Made by a program: the position numbers and the translations under genes
Shown here: one piece after another, positions 1 through 8,911 of the stretch
Numbering within the stretch: the first letter of the stretch is position 1
How the letters are laid out: every line of letters starts with the position of its first letter
Assembly: GCA_021325145.1 (NCBI GenBank)
Contig: JAJPHR010000077.1
Coordinates: 115,342 to 179,341, forward strand
Source: Verrucomicrobiota bacterium
GTDB taxonomy: Bacteria > Verrucomicrobiota > Verrucomicrobiia > Limisphaerales > Pedosphaeraceae
DNA length: 64,000 nucleotides
Direction of reading: 5' to 3'
The notes under the pieces: generated by a model
What the model was told of the DNA's origin: nothing
Databases searched by the model: none
The model's input: only the letters and a program-made list of their open reading frames with translations

Positions 1-1683
1 GGTGATGGTGTTGATGAAGTTGGTGTAGGCCGCCATGTCGTTGCTGGACAGCGAGGACGAACCCAAAAGGGACGGAAAGGCGATGTTAAAGTGAGCAAAA
101 TTGGTGCGATCACCCCGCCAATGGAACGGGTCAAGCGTGTTCAGGCCACGCAACGTCTGCGTCACCATCGGTCCCTTCATTGGATGAAAGAGGCTGGTGT
201 TCGTGGTATTGAGAATGGGCAAAACGGTTTTGTTGCTGGTCATCTGGCCGCCCGGATCGCCGAGGTCCCAAGCGATCAAATCCATTTCGGCATCGATATG
301 GCAGGCCGCGCAAGCCATCGTTCCGTTGCCGGAAAGTTTTGAATCGTACAAAAAGCCGCGGCCATTGCGAATCACCGCCGGCGTGGGGTCAAAACTGCCG
401 GTGGGAATTTCTTTTATCACCGCATTCGCGAGCGTATCGGCAATCGAGATGCTGTTGGCAATACGATTAAGGACATAGAGCACGTGTGCGTTGGCATTAA
501 GGGCCAAGCCGCGCGGTCCCCGCTTGTTCCGCGAATCAACAACTGAACCGAGAGCGGTCGGGCAAAGCTCGACGCGCGTTAAAATGTTCGTGGGATTGTC
601 CGCATCGACCTTCGCAACCCGATCGCTACCGAACGCGGCGACGTAGAAAAAGCCGCCGCTTGGATCAAAGATGATGGCGGTTGGTTGGGCCAGGGCGTTG
701 CTGAGCGCTGACAGATTCGGGAGGACAGCGTAATCAATGGTGGAGTTCAGATCAAAAGGAGTGACGATTCCCGAACCGATGGAAATGCGCGTGACCCGAT
801 TGTCCACAGCATGGGCGCGCACACCAGGTTCGAAATGAACCAGGTTCCGCGCATCCGTGTTCGCCACATAAAGATCCCCGCTGCCGGGCCGCACGGCTAT
901 GCCCAGGTTCACTGTGCCGACGTGGGGGAAATAACGGGTTATGGTCAGCGTCGCCACATCGATCTCGACGACATCATTGTCAGGCATGGCGTATTTGATG
1001 ATGGAGGGATACCAACTGGCATTGGTGGCATCCACAATCAGGCTTACTTGAGGCGGCGCGGGCAGGTTCGTGTTGGTCGGCGGCGATTGCGGCGGGGCGC
1101 TGTTGGTGGGGATTAAAGTCGTGTGGTTCCCTGAAAGAGCGAATGCCGCATAAACCTTGGTGGCGTTCGTATTCACCGCGAGCGCGCGCGGGTTTTCTCC
1201 AAAGAGCGGGATGACCGCGAGTTGAGTGTGGTTCGTCGCGTCAAACACCACCACCTGGTTTTTGCGCGCGGCGGTAACGAAGGCGCGCCCGCCGGCGAAC
1301 ACTACGTCGGCCGGTTCGTCTTTCACATAGAGCGTGTCCGTCACCAGCCTTTGCGAAACCGAAACAATGCTGATGCTATCTGAAACTTCATTAACCACCC
1401 AAACTTCGTCGCTGGTGCGCGGATTCACGGAAACCGGTTCGACTCCGACCGGAATTTCGGCAATCAAGAATGGGCTCGCAGGATGCGACACATCGAACAC
1501 CGACAGTCGCGCATCCGGCGTGTTCACCGCGAACAGCCGCGAGGCGTCGGCGGACAATCGGATTGGGCTGGTTTGTTTGCCTTCGAAATTGACATAGGAA
1601 TTCTGGGCGGGTGCGCTGCCGGAAAGCAAGCCCATGGCCGGGGCAATGACCAAAAGGTGAAGAAAGGATTTCAGGGTGCGCAT
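1..1683 (-). CDS. Secreted YVTN-type beta-propeller protein with c-type heme motif (5' part, runs off left edge)
   Basis: The frame stays open on the minus strand from an ATG at 1683 to base 1, giving 561 codons with no stop, so the C-terminus is missing. The first 26 or so residues form a signal peptide ending near Ala-Pro-Ala-Gln. The next 400 residues carry repeated blades of the YVTN/surface-layer propeller type (phrases such as 'VYAAFA', 'LYVANTDARN', 'LYVLNRIANS'). A CAACH heme-binding motif is encoded at 298-312 (Cys458, Cys461, His462), followed by a di-heme-peroxidase-like stretch (MKGPMVTQTLRGL). Fusions of this kind are usually periplasmic electron-transfer or peroxidase-like proteins. 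The substrate cannot be told. No clear Shine-Dalgarno precedes the ATG. Confidence 0.85.
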   Translation of the reverse strand, partial: MRTLKSFLHLLVIAPAMGLLSGSAPAQNSYVNFEGKQTSPIRLSADASRLFAVNTPDARLSVFDVSHPASPFLIAEIPVGVEPVSVNPRTSDEVWVVNEVSDSISIVSVSQRLVTDTLYVKDEPADVVFAGGRAFVTAARKNQVVVFDATNHTQLAVIPLFGENPRALAVNTNATKVYAAFALSGNHTTLIPTNSAPPQSPPTNTNLPAPPQVSLIVDATNASWYPSIIKYAMPDNDVVEIDVATLTITRYFPHVGTVNLGIAVRPGSGDLYVANTDARNLVHFEPGVRAHAVDNRVTRISIGSGIVTPFDLNSTIDYAVLPNLSALSNALAQPTAIIFDPSGGFFYVAAFGSDRVAKVDADNPTNILTRVELCPTALGSVVDSRNKRGPRGLALNANAHVLYVLNRIANSISIADTLANAVIKEIPTGSFDPTPAVIRNGRGFLYDSKLSGNGTMACAACHIDAEMDLIAWDLGDPGGQMTSNKTVLPILNTTNTSLFHPMKGPMVTQTLRGLNTLDPFHWRGDRTNFAHFNIAFPSLLGSSSLSSNDMAAYTNFINTIT

Positions 1684-1715
1684 GCGCTGGCGTCTGGTCG
1701 GTTTCGTGCCGCCTC

Positions 1716-1743
1716 ATTTTAGCAGACGGGAGGTAGATTTCAA
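1716..1743 (-). promoter_or_regulatory. Sigma-70-like promoter for the propeller-cytochrome gene
   Basis: On the minus strand TTGAAA (1743-1738) and TAAAAT (1721-1716) are separated by 16 bases and lie 33 bases upstream of the ATG at 1683. Both hexamers are close to consensus. Assigned by eye only. Confidence 0.45.
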
Positions 1744-1813
1744 GTTGACTGTGCGCCGTTCATCTGGTTTATTACCGGGAACCTGACGGCTGCCGCTACG
1801 GCACAGCCAACTC

Positions 1814-2641
1814 ATGGTAACCAGGGTTTATCACTCGCTACTCGACAATCTCGAATTATTGATTGGCAAACGCGACAAATCCGTTCCGCCCCGGCGCTTG
1901 ATAAAACAAACCGGGATTGGCTTGGATTTGGTGGCGGAAGAATCAATCCAGCATCTTCTGGAACTGGCCGAGCTTAAGCCGGATGCCTCCGTGCTGGAAG
2001 TGGGCTGCGGCTGCGGCTGTTCCGCCCGTTTGCTCACCCTCCGGCTCGCCGACCGGGGTGGCTATTGGGGCTTCGATGTGGATGCCGAAAGCATTGCCTG
2101 GTGCCAAAAGCATCTCGAGGCCAATCGGCCCAATTTTCATTTTCAACTGGCCGACGTTTACGATGAATTATTCCGCCCCAAGGGAAGATTCAAACCGGCT
2201 GTTTATTGGTTCCCTTATCTGGACGATTATTTCGATCTGGTATTGATCCCTGCGGCGTTCACCCGCATGGCAGAAGCGGAAATGCAAAATTACTTGAGCC
2301 AGGTTCGCCGTGTTCTGAAGCCCGGCGGTCGTTGTGCGATTAACTTTTTCCTGATTAACGAGGAATCCAAACGTCTCCTCAGCGAAGGGCTGGGCACAGT
2401 GAACGTCTCCTGCGCGAACCGGGATTATCAGCTTTCCCAGCGGAACCATTGCGCCGCGCCCGTGAGTTATGAGGAGCGGTTTATCCGCGAGTGCTGGGCG
2501 AAACAAGGCCTTAACGTCCTTGAACCCATTCACTACGGCAACTGGTGCGGCCGCAGCGGGGCGTTCCACTGTCCGGACATTCTCGTGGCCACCAAACTCG
2601 CCGCGGTCCGCCCCGTGGCCGACGAAGTCACCACTTTCTAA
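1814..2641 (+). CDS. Class I SAM-dependent methyltransferase
   Basis: A 275-residue protein with a Rossmann-type methyltransferase core. The glycine-rich SAM-binding motif I (VLEVGCGCGCSA) is at about residues 60-71, an acidic loop (GFDVD) that would hold the SAM ribose is at 86-90, and the post-core motif 'VLKPGGRCAINFF' is near 167-179. The C-terminal third is rich in Cys and Trp and is not recognised, so the acceptor substrate (small molecule, lipid or other) is unknown. It is transcribed divergently from the propeller-cytochrome gene across a gap of about 130 bases. The ATG start is plausible but has no strong ribosome site. Confidence 0.8.
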   Translation: MVTRVYHSLLDNLELLIGKRDKSVPPRRLIKQTGIGLDLVAEESIQHLLELAELKPDASVLEVGCGCGCSARLLTLRLADRGGYWGFDVDAESIAWCQKHLEANRPNFHFQLADVYDELFRPKGRFKPAVYWFPYLDDYFDLVLIPAAFTRMAEAEMQNYLSQVRRVLKPGGRCAINFFLINEESKRLLSEGLGTVNVSCANRDYQLSQRNHCAAPVSYEERFIRECWAKQGLNVLEPIHYGNWCGRSGAFHCPDILVATKLAAVRPVADEVTTF

Positions 2642-2834
2642 CTTCCCGAGGCGTTGTAAACCGGGGCAATTTGCGAACGTCCAAGCCGGTGAGTTGCAAA
2701 ATGCGATTTGCAAATCGAGCTAAAAAATGCTATTAGTTTGTAACACATTGATCCCCAACATTGCCGGCGTGGAGCCGCGTCCGGCACATTTCAAGCAGCC
2801 GAACAACCATCAAATGAACCTCCTGCGAAATCAT

Positions 2835-3050
2835 ATGAAACCTCAAATAACCAAACGAATGCTCATGTTGCTCGGGATCTCCGCTTTGCTGGCGGGGTGT
2901 GCCACCCAAAATCGTGGCGCCTTGGGCAATGATAGTCAGAAGACCTATCTGGAAGGTTCCAGTGAACAACCTCACGCGACTGGTCTGAACGGTTCGGCCA
3001 GCACTGGCAATCCTTTGGCCATTGGGACCGGCACCGGCATGACGCGCTGA
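2835..3050 (+). CDS. Small lipoprotein
   Basis: From the ATG at 2835 the product is 71 residues. It has a basic N-terminus, a hydrophobic stretch and a lipobox LLAGC with the lipidated Cys at position 22, followed by a short Gly/Ser/Thr/Asn-rich tail with no recognised domain. The frame stays open upstream, and an ATG at 2814 is an alternative start, but 2835 gives a normal-length signal sequence. It probably sits in the outer membrane or periplasm. Role unknown. It converges with the M23 peptidase gene. Confidence 0.65.
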   Translation: MKPQITKRMLMLLGISALLAGCATQNRGALGNDSQKTYLEGSSEQPHATGLNGSASTGNPLAIGTGTGMTR

Positions 3051-3062
3051 TTCTGCTGATCC

Positions 3063-3082
3063 GAATTCGCGCTGGCGAATTC
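3063..3082. terminator. Perfect hairpin between convergent genes
   Basis: GAATTCGC-GCTG-GCGAATTC forms an 8-bp stem with a 4-base loop in the 49-base gap between two convergent genes. There is no clean T-run on either side, so a bidirectional terminator is likely but not certain. Confidence 0.45.
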
Positions 3083-3099
3083 AACAGCGGGCTGGTTTT

Positions 3100-4020
3100 C
3101 TACCGGCTCGCCGTCGTGATGGGAGCAGTGCCCATGACTTGCTCCCCATGCGGCGGCGCTGTGTATTCCCGGCCGGTTGTCAAAGTCAGTGCCAGATTGT
3201 CCGCAGTGCGGAACTTCACGGGCAAACTCTCGCGTTCCGATCCGTTCCTGGTTTTGAATACGGCGAAATGCAGGTGCGGGCCTTCAACAAACCCGGTTTT
3301 GCCGGACAGGCCAATCACGTCGCCCGCCTTCACGCGCTGTCCGACCTTTACCCTGCTACCGTCCTTCGCGAGGTGTCCGTAGATTCCGATGGTGCCGTCA
3401 GAGTGTTCGATTAGAATGCAGTTGGCGTGAGTCTGATATCGGCGACGCGGTCCGCCTTTATCTTCGTCATCCTTGGATTTAACGACCACTCCCGCGCGCG
3501 CGGCGCAAACCGGCGTTCCCACTGGCATCGCCCAATCGATGGCATACTCATCCGGCCCGGTATGGCTGAAGGAGCCGTGGTAACCCTGGCTGACACGAAA
3601 CGTGCTGCCCGGCGCGTACGGCAGATCATAGACATGCGCATCGTCATGCACCGCGGCCGCATTGCCCAGGGTGGCCGAATTCACGCAACGATATCTGGCG
3701 GCGGCGTCTTTTTTGATGGGCGACAGGGTGAATACTTCCAGTGTCTGATTTGCGGGGACGTTCGTGGTGTACGGGAGAGGAGCGCTGGCGGCCATGTTTT
3801 CCAGTTGCATTTCAAACGTTGTCGTCACGGTCCCGGCGGCGAGGTTCTGCGCAAAAAAGTGTGTGCTGCCGCCTTCTTCACGCGTGAAGATGTTCAGCAG
3901 CCGGTCGGGCTCCGTCGCTCCGTTCGCAATGCCCGCTGCCCAACCGCAAAGCAGCAATGCCGCCACCAGCCACCATGACGATGGAATTGCCGCGATGCGT
4001 CCACGCCATCCCTCAGCCAA
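3100..4020 (-). CDS. Secreted M23-family (LytM-like) metallopeptidase
   Basis: A predicted zinc peptidase acting on peptidoglycan cross-links in the periplasm. The first metal ligands are in 'HTGPDEYAIDWAMP' (His153 and Asp162 counted from the start used here), and the HLH motif of the active site is at about 249-251. A conserved His lies in 'GIYGHLA' near 216. The N-terminus has a basic stretch, a hydrophobic segment (WWLVAALLLCGWAAG) and a cleavage region near Ala-Asn-Gly-Ala. The frame stays open to 4167, but I prefer the TTG at 4020 because it places the signal peptide at the N-terminus and a promoter-like TTAACA/TAAATC pair lies just upstream of it. The true start could be any in-frame TTG or GTG between 4020 and 4167. 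Confidence 0.8.
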   Translation of the reverse strand: MAEGWRGRIAAIPSSWWLVAALLLCGWAAGIANGATEPDRLLNIFTREEGGSTHFFAQNLAAGTVTTTFEMQLENMAASAPLPYTTNVPANQTLEVFTLSPIKKDAAARYRCVNSATLGNAAAVHDDAHVYDLPYAPGSTFRVSQGYHGSFSHTGPDEYAIDWAMPVGTPVCAARAGVVVKSKDDEDKGGPRRRYQTHANCILIEHSDGTIGIYGHLAKDGSRVKVGQRVKAGDVIGLSGKTGFVEGPHLHFAVFKTRNGSERESLPVKFRTADNLALTLTTGREYTAPPHGEQVMGTAPITTASR

Positions 4021-4546
4021 TATTCCGACCGAGTGAATCGGCCTCGAACCAGATTTAATATCAGGATTCAAACTGTTAAAGTTTGTGACTGAGGTAAGCA
4101 AGTTCGTAACCACCGTCTTGAAGCGACTGGACCGTTCCACCCGCTGCCAACCGGCAAACTCCGGCAATTTGCAAGGACCAACTCAAACCCACTGTTTCGC
4201 AATGAGTTGGAACAGCCCGATTGCATGGCGGCTTTCCAGCCCGACTGCATTCGCCCCAAAGCACCAGCGATGAAAACGAGAGTTTATCGCCGTCAGTCCT
4301 TGGTTGTGATTCGCGGCCCATCGCAAGCTGTCCAAAATATGGATTGGATGTCTGTCGCCAAGAATTGCGAACAAGGCAAGAGCTTTGCTGGAGCAATTGT
4401 TTTTTCATACCTCCTCTGGCAAGGTAATATACAAGCTCCTGCGCCAAAATCCTGTTCGAGCCTCAGTCTTGTGATGGAGCGTACCCCGCGGGTGTCCGGG
4501 GCAGCTCGACCCAGGGATACTCCTTTAGTTTATGCCGGCAGAAACT
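4021..4546. other. Intergenic region without a convincing gene
   Basis: Short open frames occur on both strands, but none has a recognisable protein, a signal peptide or a good start. The end near 4020 probably carries the promoter of the M23 peptidase. Nothing else is identified. Confidence 0.5.
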
Positions 4547-4942
4547 CTACCCGCCGTCGCCCGCCGTGAAGTTTCGCCACAACGCCAAAATGCCGGCGGC
4601 GATCACCAAAATCGGCGCCAGCACCACCGCGCCCAAATAGAGCAGGATGTAGATGCTGCCATAGAAGAAGGACAGTCTCATGCTGGTTTCCACCATCGCG
4701 GGCGTTCCGCTCAGAAAGGCGGTGTATTCGCGCAGTCCAGCCAGGTGCACCAGGAAGAAGAGCACTCCGAGCACCAGCGCTCGATAGAGCAGAGGTTGTG
4801 GCGAAGGCCAGCTTTTGTCTCGCGACGCGGCAGCCTTCTCACTCGTTAGTTTGGGCGAAGGGAGCAGCTTGTCAGCCGGTGACTCAACGTTTTCAGATAA
4901 ATGCGTTCTTTCCATCTTCAATCCTCCATCCTCGATCTTCAT
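4547..4942 (-). CDS. Small integral membrane protein, unknown function
   Basis: About 131 residues with a hydrophilic N-terminus of about 55 residues, then hydrophobic segments (YRALVLGVLFFLVHLAG and a long one ending ILVIAAGILAL) that make two or three membrane spans. Two starts are good. The ATG at 4942 has GGAGG upstream and would overlap, as ATGA, the stop of the preceding gene if that gene were unshifted. The ATG at 4915 follows GGAGGA with ideal spacing. The codons between them lie inside a repeat-like tract of GGAT/GAAG words. It is the last gene of a long minus-strand block. No family recognised. Confidence 0.65.
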   Translation of the reverse strand: MKIEDGGLKMERTHLSENVESPADKLLPSPKLTSEKAAASRDKSWPSPQPLLYRALVLGVLFFLVHLAGLREYTAFLSGTPAMVETSMRLSFFYGSIYILLYLGAVVLAPILVIAAGILALWRNFTAGDGG

Positions 4943-6107
4943 GGCCTTCCTCCATGCGGCGCGGCCTTCTCCCAAAGCGGCCCCAACACCGACGCATACA
5001 ACAGCGCCGATCGCCCACTTGATTGCTGGCGCAATATTTCAAACGATCGTTCTTAACCGACGGAAAAGCGGAAAAGTCGAGTGTGGCAGCCAGGGACCTC
5101 AGATAGTCGGCGTCGTGGAACGAACTGGCGCCGATGAACGCCATGCCGCTTGCGCCCGCGCTGATCTCCAGAACAGGAATCACCGGGCCGGAATCGATAT
5201 CCATCTGCCCTTTCCACGAGGCGGGCCATTCCCGCGACCAGGCGAAACCCGCGAGGCTCCGGCCAAGTTCCTGGCGCGCGCGACGATACTGGTCGCGCGC
5301 AAAATCCTCGTCCACCAGGCGCAAGCAATGCGCCACGAGCCAGATCGACGACCCTTCCGGCCCATCCAACGGCTGGCCTTCGGTCGTGAAACTGGAAATC
5401 AATAAACCAGTTTTGTGATCCACCAGCTTTTGTTTCGCCAATTCGAGCCATTGCCGTTGGAAGGCTGAATGATCGCTGCCGTCCAGCTTGTCGGCCAATT
5501 TCATCGCGGCCAGCGCCACCGCGTTGTCAAACATCCAGCACTCATCCGGATAGCTCTCCGCCGACAACACCGGACCGCGGCGCATTCGGGCCTCCATCAG
5601 GTCGATTCGCTCCCGCATCAGCGGCTGGTATTCGGGCTTTTCCTCCACCATCCGGCGCACCGCGAGCATCAAGGCGATTTCGCTGTCGAGGAAGAGGCTG
5701 CGCGGCGGCTGCATGACGTACGGGCTGACCCGGGCGTAAGGCATGAGGAAAAAATACATCCCGTGCTTCTGTTCGAGCTGCACGGTTTCCTCGATGATCC
5801 GGTCCATGGTCTGAAGATATTGCGGCTTGTCCGCGGGATTGCGCAGGCTCATTTCCGCGAGGGACCAGACGAGAAACGTCCGCCCCATGAAATCCCATTC
5901 CGCGTTGCTCGCCCGCATCCGGTTCAGTTCCCGCTGGCGCAAAGCTGGATCAGTCCACAATTGAAGATGCCGCGCCGACAATTGCCGAGCCTTGGGCGAA
6001 AGACCGGCCGGCCGCGTAAAATTCCCCACCTCCCTGGCGTAGAAAAAATGCAACGATGCCAGTGCTGTCAGCCTTCTTCCGACGCGTTTGAGTCTTGCTC
6101 TATTCAT
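4893..6107 (-). CDS. Membrane-anchored protein, paralog of the next gene, with probable C-terminal frameshift
   Basis: 404 residues as it reads. The N-terminus has a basic then hydrophobic anchor, and the rest is a helical protein full of motifs shared with its upstream neighbour: AREVG, WSLAEM, SAESYPDECW, GASGMAFIGAS, TLDFSAFPS. After 'NQVGD' the reading frame departs from the paralog and becomes Arg-rich (RRCCMRRCWGRFGRRPRR). In the +1 frame the same DNA encodes LLYASVLGPLWE, matching the paralog, and ends with TGA at 4939-4941. A one-base deletion (or a sequence error) near 5018 explains this. The fold may be an alpha/alpha barrel like linalool dehydratase or six-hairpin enzymes, but I cannot confirm that. 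It overlaps the paralog's end by 8 bases. Confidence 0.7.
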   Translation of the reverse strand: MNRARLKRVGRRLTALASLHFFYAREVGNFTRPAGLSPKARQLSARHLQLWTDPALRQRELNRMRASNAEWDFMGRTFLVWSLAEMSLRNPADKPQYLQTMDRIIEETVQLEQKHGMYFFLMPYARVSPYVMQPPRSLFLDSEIALMLAVRRMVEEKPEYQPLMRERIDLMEARMRRGPVLSAESYPDECWMFDNAVALAAMKLADKLDGSDHSAFQRQWLELAKQKLVDHKTGLLISSFTTEGQPLDGPEGSSIWLVAHCLRLVDEDFARDQYRRARQELGRSLAGFAWSREWPASWKGQMDIDSGPVIPVLEISAGASGMAFIGASSFHDADYLRSLAATLDFSAFPSVKNDRLKYCASNQVGDRRCCMRRCWGRFGRRPRRMEEGHEDRGWRIEDGKNAFI

Positions 6108-7269
6108 GGTTGGCCTGATGTTTGCCTCGTTCCCAAAGCGGCCCCAGCACCGATGCGTAGAGCATCACCGCGTCACCCAGTTGGTTGCCGGCGCAATAGT
6201 GCAGTCGCCCGTCCTTCTCCGAAGGGAACGCGGAAAAATCGAGTGTCGCCTCCAAGGCGGAAAGGTAATCGACATCCCCAAAAGCACTCGCCCCGATCAA
6301 GGCCATTCCGCTCGCTCCTGCGCCGATCTGAAATGAAGGCAGGATCGACGCGGAGTCGGCGGGCGTTTTGCGCGACCAGGCGAAGCCGGCGAGTGTGCGC
6401 CCGAATTCCTTGCGGGCGCGCCGATACTGATCTTGCGCGAAGTTTTCATCCAACAATCGGAGACAATGCGCCACCATCCAAATCGAAGTGGCCTCGGGCC
6501 CTTTCAGTACCCGGCCGGCGGTGGTGTAACTGGTAACCAGCAGTCCAGTTCCACGATCAACCAGCTTTTCCTTTACCAATCCCAGCCACTGACGTGTCAA
6601 TTGGGAATGATCAGTTCCGTCCAGGCAATCAGCCAGTCGCATGGCGCAGAGCGCGATCACATTGTCAAAAATCCAGCACTCATCCGGATAACTCTCCGCG
6701 GACAAGAGCGGGCTTTGTTGCATGCGTTGCGTCATCAGGGCCAAGCGGTCGCGGAGCAGTGTGCGGTATGCGGGCTTGTCCTCCAGGAAACACCGGGAGG
6801 CCAGCATGAGTGCAACTTCGCCGTCCAGGAACTGGTTCCTCGGAGGTTGCACGACGTAGGGATGGTCCTTGGCAGTGTGGCCAAGGCAGAAATAAATTCC
6901 TTGTTCTCGTTCCACGGTCAGAGTGTCGTCAATGATCCCATCCATGGCCCCCAAGTATTCCCGTCGGGCGGGTGGGTTGCGGAGGCCCATTTCCGCCAGG
7001 GACCAGACCACGAAACTGCGCGCCATCAAATCCCACTCCGGGTTGCCGCGGCGCAGGCGGGCGGTTTCCCGCTGGCGCAGTCCCGGGGCGGACCACACCA
7101 GCAGTTGCCGCGCCGCCAAGCGCCGCGCCATGGGCGAAAGTTCACCCGATGGATTGAACTGCCCCACCTCCCTGGCGAAGAAAAAATGCAGGCACGGAAT
7201 CCAAACAGCCGTCGCGGTCGCCAGCGCAATCAACCCTCTTCCGTGCCGTTGGAATCGCGCTTTTTTCAT
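6100..7269 (-). CDS. Membrane-anchored helical protein, intact paralog
   Basis: 389 residues. A short basic N-terminus is followed by a hydrophobic segment (LIALATATAVWIPCLHFFF), suggesting a signal anchor with a periplasmic body. The body shares its motif series with the downstream gene (WSLAEMGLRNP, SAESYPDECW, TGLLVTSYTT, GPEATSIWMVAHCLRL, GASGMALIGAS) and ends with the intact tail MLYASVLGPLWE. Conserved Trp, Tyr, Asp and Cys residues in 'YPDECW' look catalytic or structural. Possible alpha/alpha-barrel enzyme; no substrate can be named. The tandem arrangement, same strand and overlapping ends point to duplication in place and co-expression. Confidence 0.75.
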   Translation of the reverse strand: MKKARFQRHGRGLIALATATAVWIPCLHFFFAREVGQFNPSGELSPMARRLAARQLLVWSAPGLRQRETARLRRGNPEWDLMARSFVVWSLAEMGLRNPPARREYLGAMDGIIDDTLTVEREQGIYFCLGHTAKDHPYVVQPPRNQFLDGEVALMLASRCFLEDKPAYRTLLRDRLALMTQRMQQSPLLSAESYPDECWIFDNVIALCAMRLADCLDGTDHSQLTRQWLGLVKEKLVDRGTGLLVTSYTTAGRVLKGPEATSIWMVAHCLRLLDENFAQDQYRRARKEFGRTLAGFAWSRKTPADSASILPSFQIGAGASGMALIGASAFGDVDYLSALEATLDFSAFPSEKDGRLHYCAGNQLGDAVMLYASVLGPLWERGKHQANHE

Positions 7270-7290
7270 GTTCCCCCTGAATCCCGCCGG

Positions 7291-7986
7291 TCAACTTCCT
7301 GATTCCCGCCTGGGCTGCAAATGCGTCAGCGCATACAACATTAAATAAGCCAGAAACAAAAAAGTTGCGAAAAGGATTGGGAAAACCACGCCCAGGTAAT
7401 TGGTCAGCGGATGCGCCGCGCGGTGTCCCAAATCCAGGGCGAGTCCCACCGGGTGCGTTATAATTGACCAACTGTTCCAGCGCAAAAACCGCCCCACGTA
7501 GATTCCGAATGCGCTTAATCCGGCCACGACCGCGACAAACAGCCAGCTCACAGTCCGGCCAAATCGGTCCGCCACAACGTGCTGAACGAGATACAGGGAA
7601 AGAAATCCCAACATGAAACCGGTGAGGGCAAAGAGCAGAATTAAACTCAAGTCCACCCAATAATGGTTGCGAAACCAAGTATCCAAATGCACGAGGTCGG
7701 TAAAAATATAAGGCGCGTTCGGCAGGAAGAGTAACCAGAGCGCAGCCAGCATGCCTAATCGCCAGCGCTTCCTGGGTCTTTCCTTCTGGTATTCGTGGCA
7801 AAGAACCAGTGCGAAGATGAGCGGCAGCCAGGCGAGGACCAGATTCCAAATCAAAAACAAATAGGTGAATCGACCCGTCCAGGCGATGCGCAAGGTTACT
7901 AACCCAGCGCCAGCAAGGGACGCAAAAAGCAAGGCCCCCAACGGCCACGCCGCGGTGCGGATCGAGATCGGCTTTGCGTGATTCAT
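7291..7986 (-). CDS. DUF1361-family integral membrane protein
   Basis: 231 residues with about six or seven membrane spans. The phrase FLPNAPYIFTDLVHL at residues 87-101 is the hallmark of the DUF1361 family, whose biochemical role is unknown. The ATG at 7986 is followed by a short basic N-terminus and a hydrophobic segment. It lies 21 bases upstream of the first paralog and 45 bases downstream of a YIP1-like gene on the same strand, so all are probably one transcript. Confidence 0.8.
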   Translation of the reverse strand: MNHAKPISIRTAAWPLGALLFASLAGAGLVTLRIAWTGRFTYLFLIWNLVLAWLPLIFALVLCHEYQKERPRKRWRLGMLAALWLLFLPNAPYIFTDLVHLDTWFRNHYWVDLSLILLFALTGFMLGFLSLYLVQHVVADRFGRTVSWLFVAVVAGLSAFGIYVGRFLRWNSWSIITHPVGLALDLGHRAAHPLTNYLGVVFPILFATFLFLAYLMLYALTHLQPRRESGS

Positions 7987-8031
7987 ATAACCCTGCGATT
8001 ACCGTTCCCCCTGGGCATGTTGGTGACTGGC

Positions 8032-8883
8032 CTACTTCTGGGCGTCCTGGCGCGGCGCTGTCGCGGGCGTTTCGCGCCAGGCTGGATCGGTGGAGAAGCA
8101 ATCCAGCCAATGCTGGATGAAAAACTTCTTTTCCGTTGCCGCCGGGAGAAACTTGTCCGACTTGCCTATGAGCGGACGCAGCGCCGTGGTCATTTGCAAG
8201 GCGACGAGCAGGAAAATCACGACCCAGACCTGGAACCCGCCGCTGGATTTCGCATTCAGATGACAAAAAGCCGCGTGCAAAAAGCGCAGGCCAAAAACGG
8301 CGGCCACGAACCAAAAAGCCAGGTGCAGCGAGCCCATCACAACCGTTGACTGCGTGGATTGCGAGAAAACCCACGCAACCGGCGCAAAGCCGATCAGCAA
8401 CACGGTCAGCAAGGCCAGCAGACCCGCCACCAGCCCGAACATTTCCGCCAGGCGCGCCTGTGATCCGCTCAGACAGGCGAAGATGTACAGGCTGGGCAAA
8501 CAGAGCAGCGCGGAAATCAGCAGGCCGCAAGCGATCTTCAACGGCGCGGCCCAGTATTGCTGCGCGCCGGAGAAATTTCCGACCACAACGCCATAGACCA
8601 GGCTGCAAACGACGGCGATGATGAGCAGCGAAGTGATCAGTCCTCCGGCGTTCGGCTGTTTCATTTGGAACATGACGCGGCGGGGCTGTCTGAGAATGGC
8701 TTCGACCGCGCCAATGACCCCCTGGATGGGAGTGCGTTCCACCGGATTGGCCCCGAGTGGTTCGAGCGCGCCAGAATAGGCGGTCCAGGACGCGGGCGGA
8801 ATGCGTGGCGGAGAACCGCTCGCGCCGGAAGGCCGGCTGGGTGGTTCGGGAGGTGTTGATGGATTAGGGTTTTGTTCGTTCAT
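8032..8883 (-). CDS. YIP1-like multi-span membrane protein with Pro-rich N-terminus
   Basis: 283 residues. The first 60 are hydrophilic and Pro/Ser-rich (PSTPPEPPSRPSGASGS), probably a disordered cytoplasmic tail. About five membrane spans follow. The core order (YG..G then a long hydrophobic pair, a Leu-Phe-Gly loop, AP..W) resembles that of the next two genes, so I read the three as one family, most like the YIP1/Yip1-related proteins. Their role in bacteria is unknown. It lies 28 bases downstream of the next gene. Confidence 0.65.
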   Translation of the reverse strand: MNEQNPNPSTPPEPPSRPSGASGSPPRIPPASWTAYSGALEPLGANPVERTPIQGVIGAVEAILRQPRRVMFQMKQPNAGGLITSLLIIAVVCSLVYGVVVGNFSGAQQYWAAPLKIACGLLISALLCLPSLYIFACLSGSQARLAEMFGLVAGLLALLTVLLIGFAPVAWVFSQSTQSTVVMGSLHLAFWFVAAVFGLRFLHAAFCHLNAKSSGGFQVWVVIFLLVALQMTTALRPLIGKSDKFLPAATEKKFFIQHWLDCFSTDPAWRETPATAPRQDAQK

Positions 8884-8911
8884 ATTACTTCTTGGAGTTC
8901 AGGTTCTTGGA

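Noticed and set aside
5469..6536. Plus-strand frame of 355 codons across the two paralogs
   Set aside because: It is antisense to both well-supported paralogs, Arg/His-rich, and has no domain.
7142..8608. Minus-strand frame of 488 codons overlapping DUF1361 and YIP1-like genes
   Set aside because: Out of frame with the three real genes it covers; Arg/Gly/Ala-rich shadow translation.
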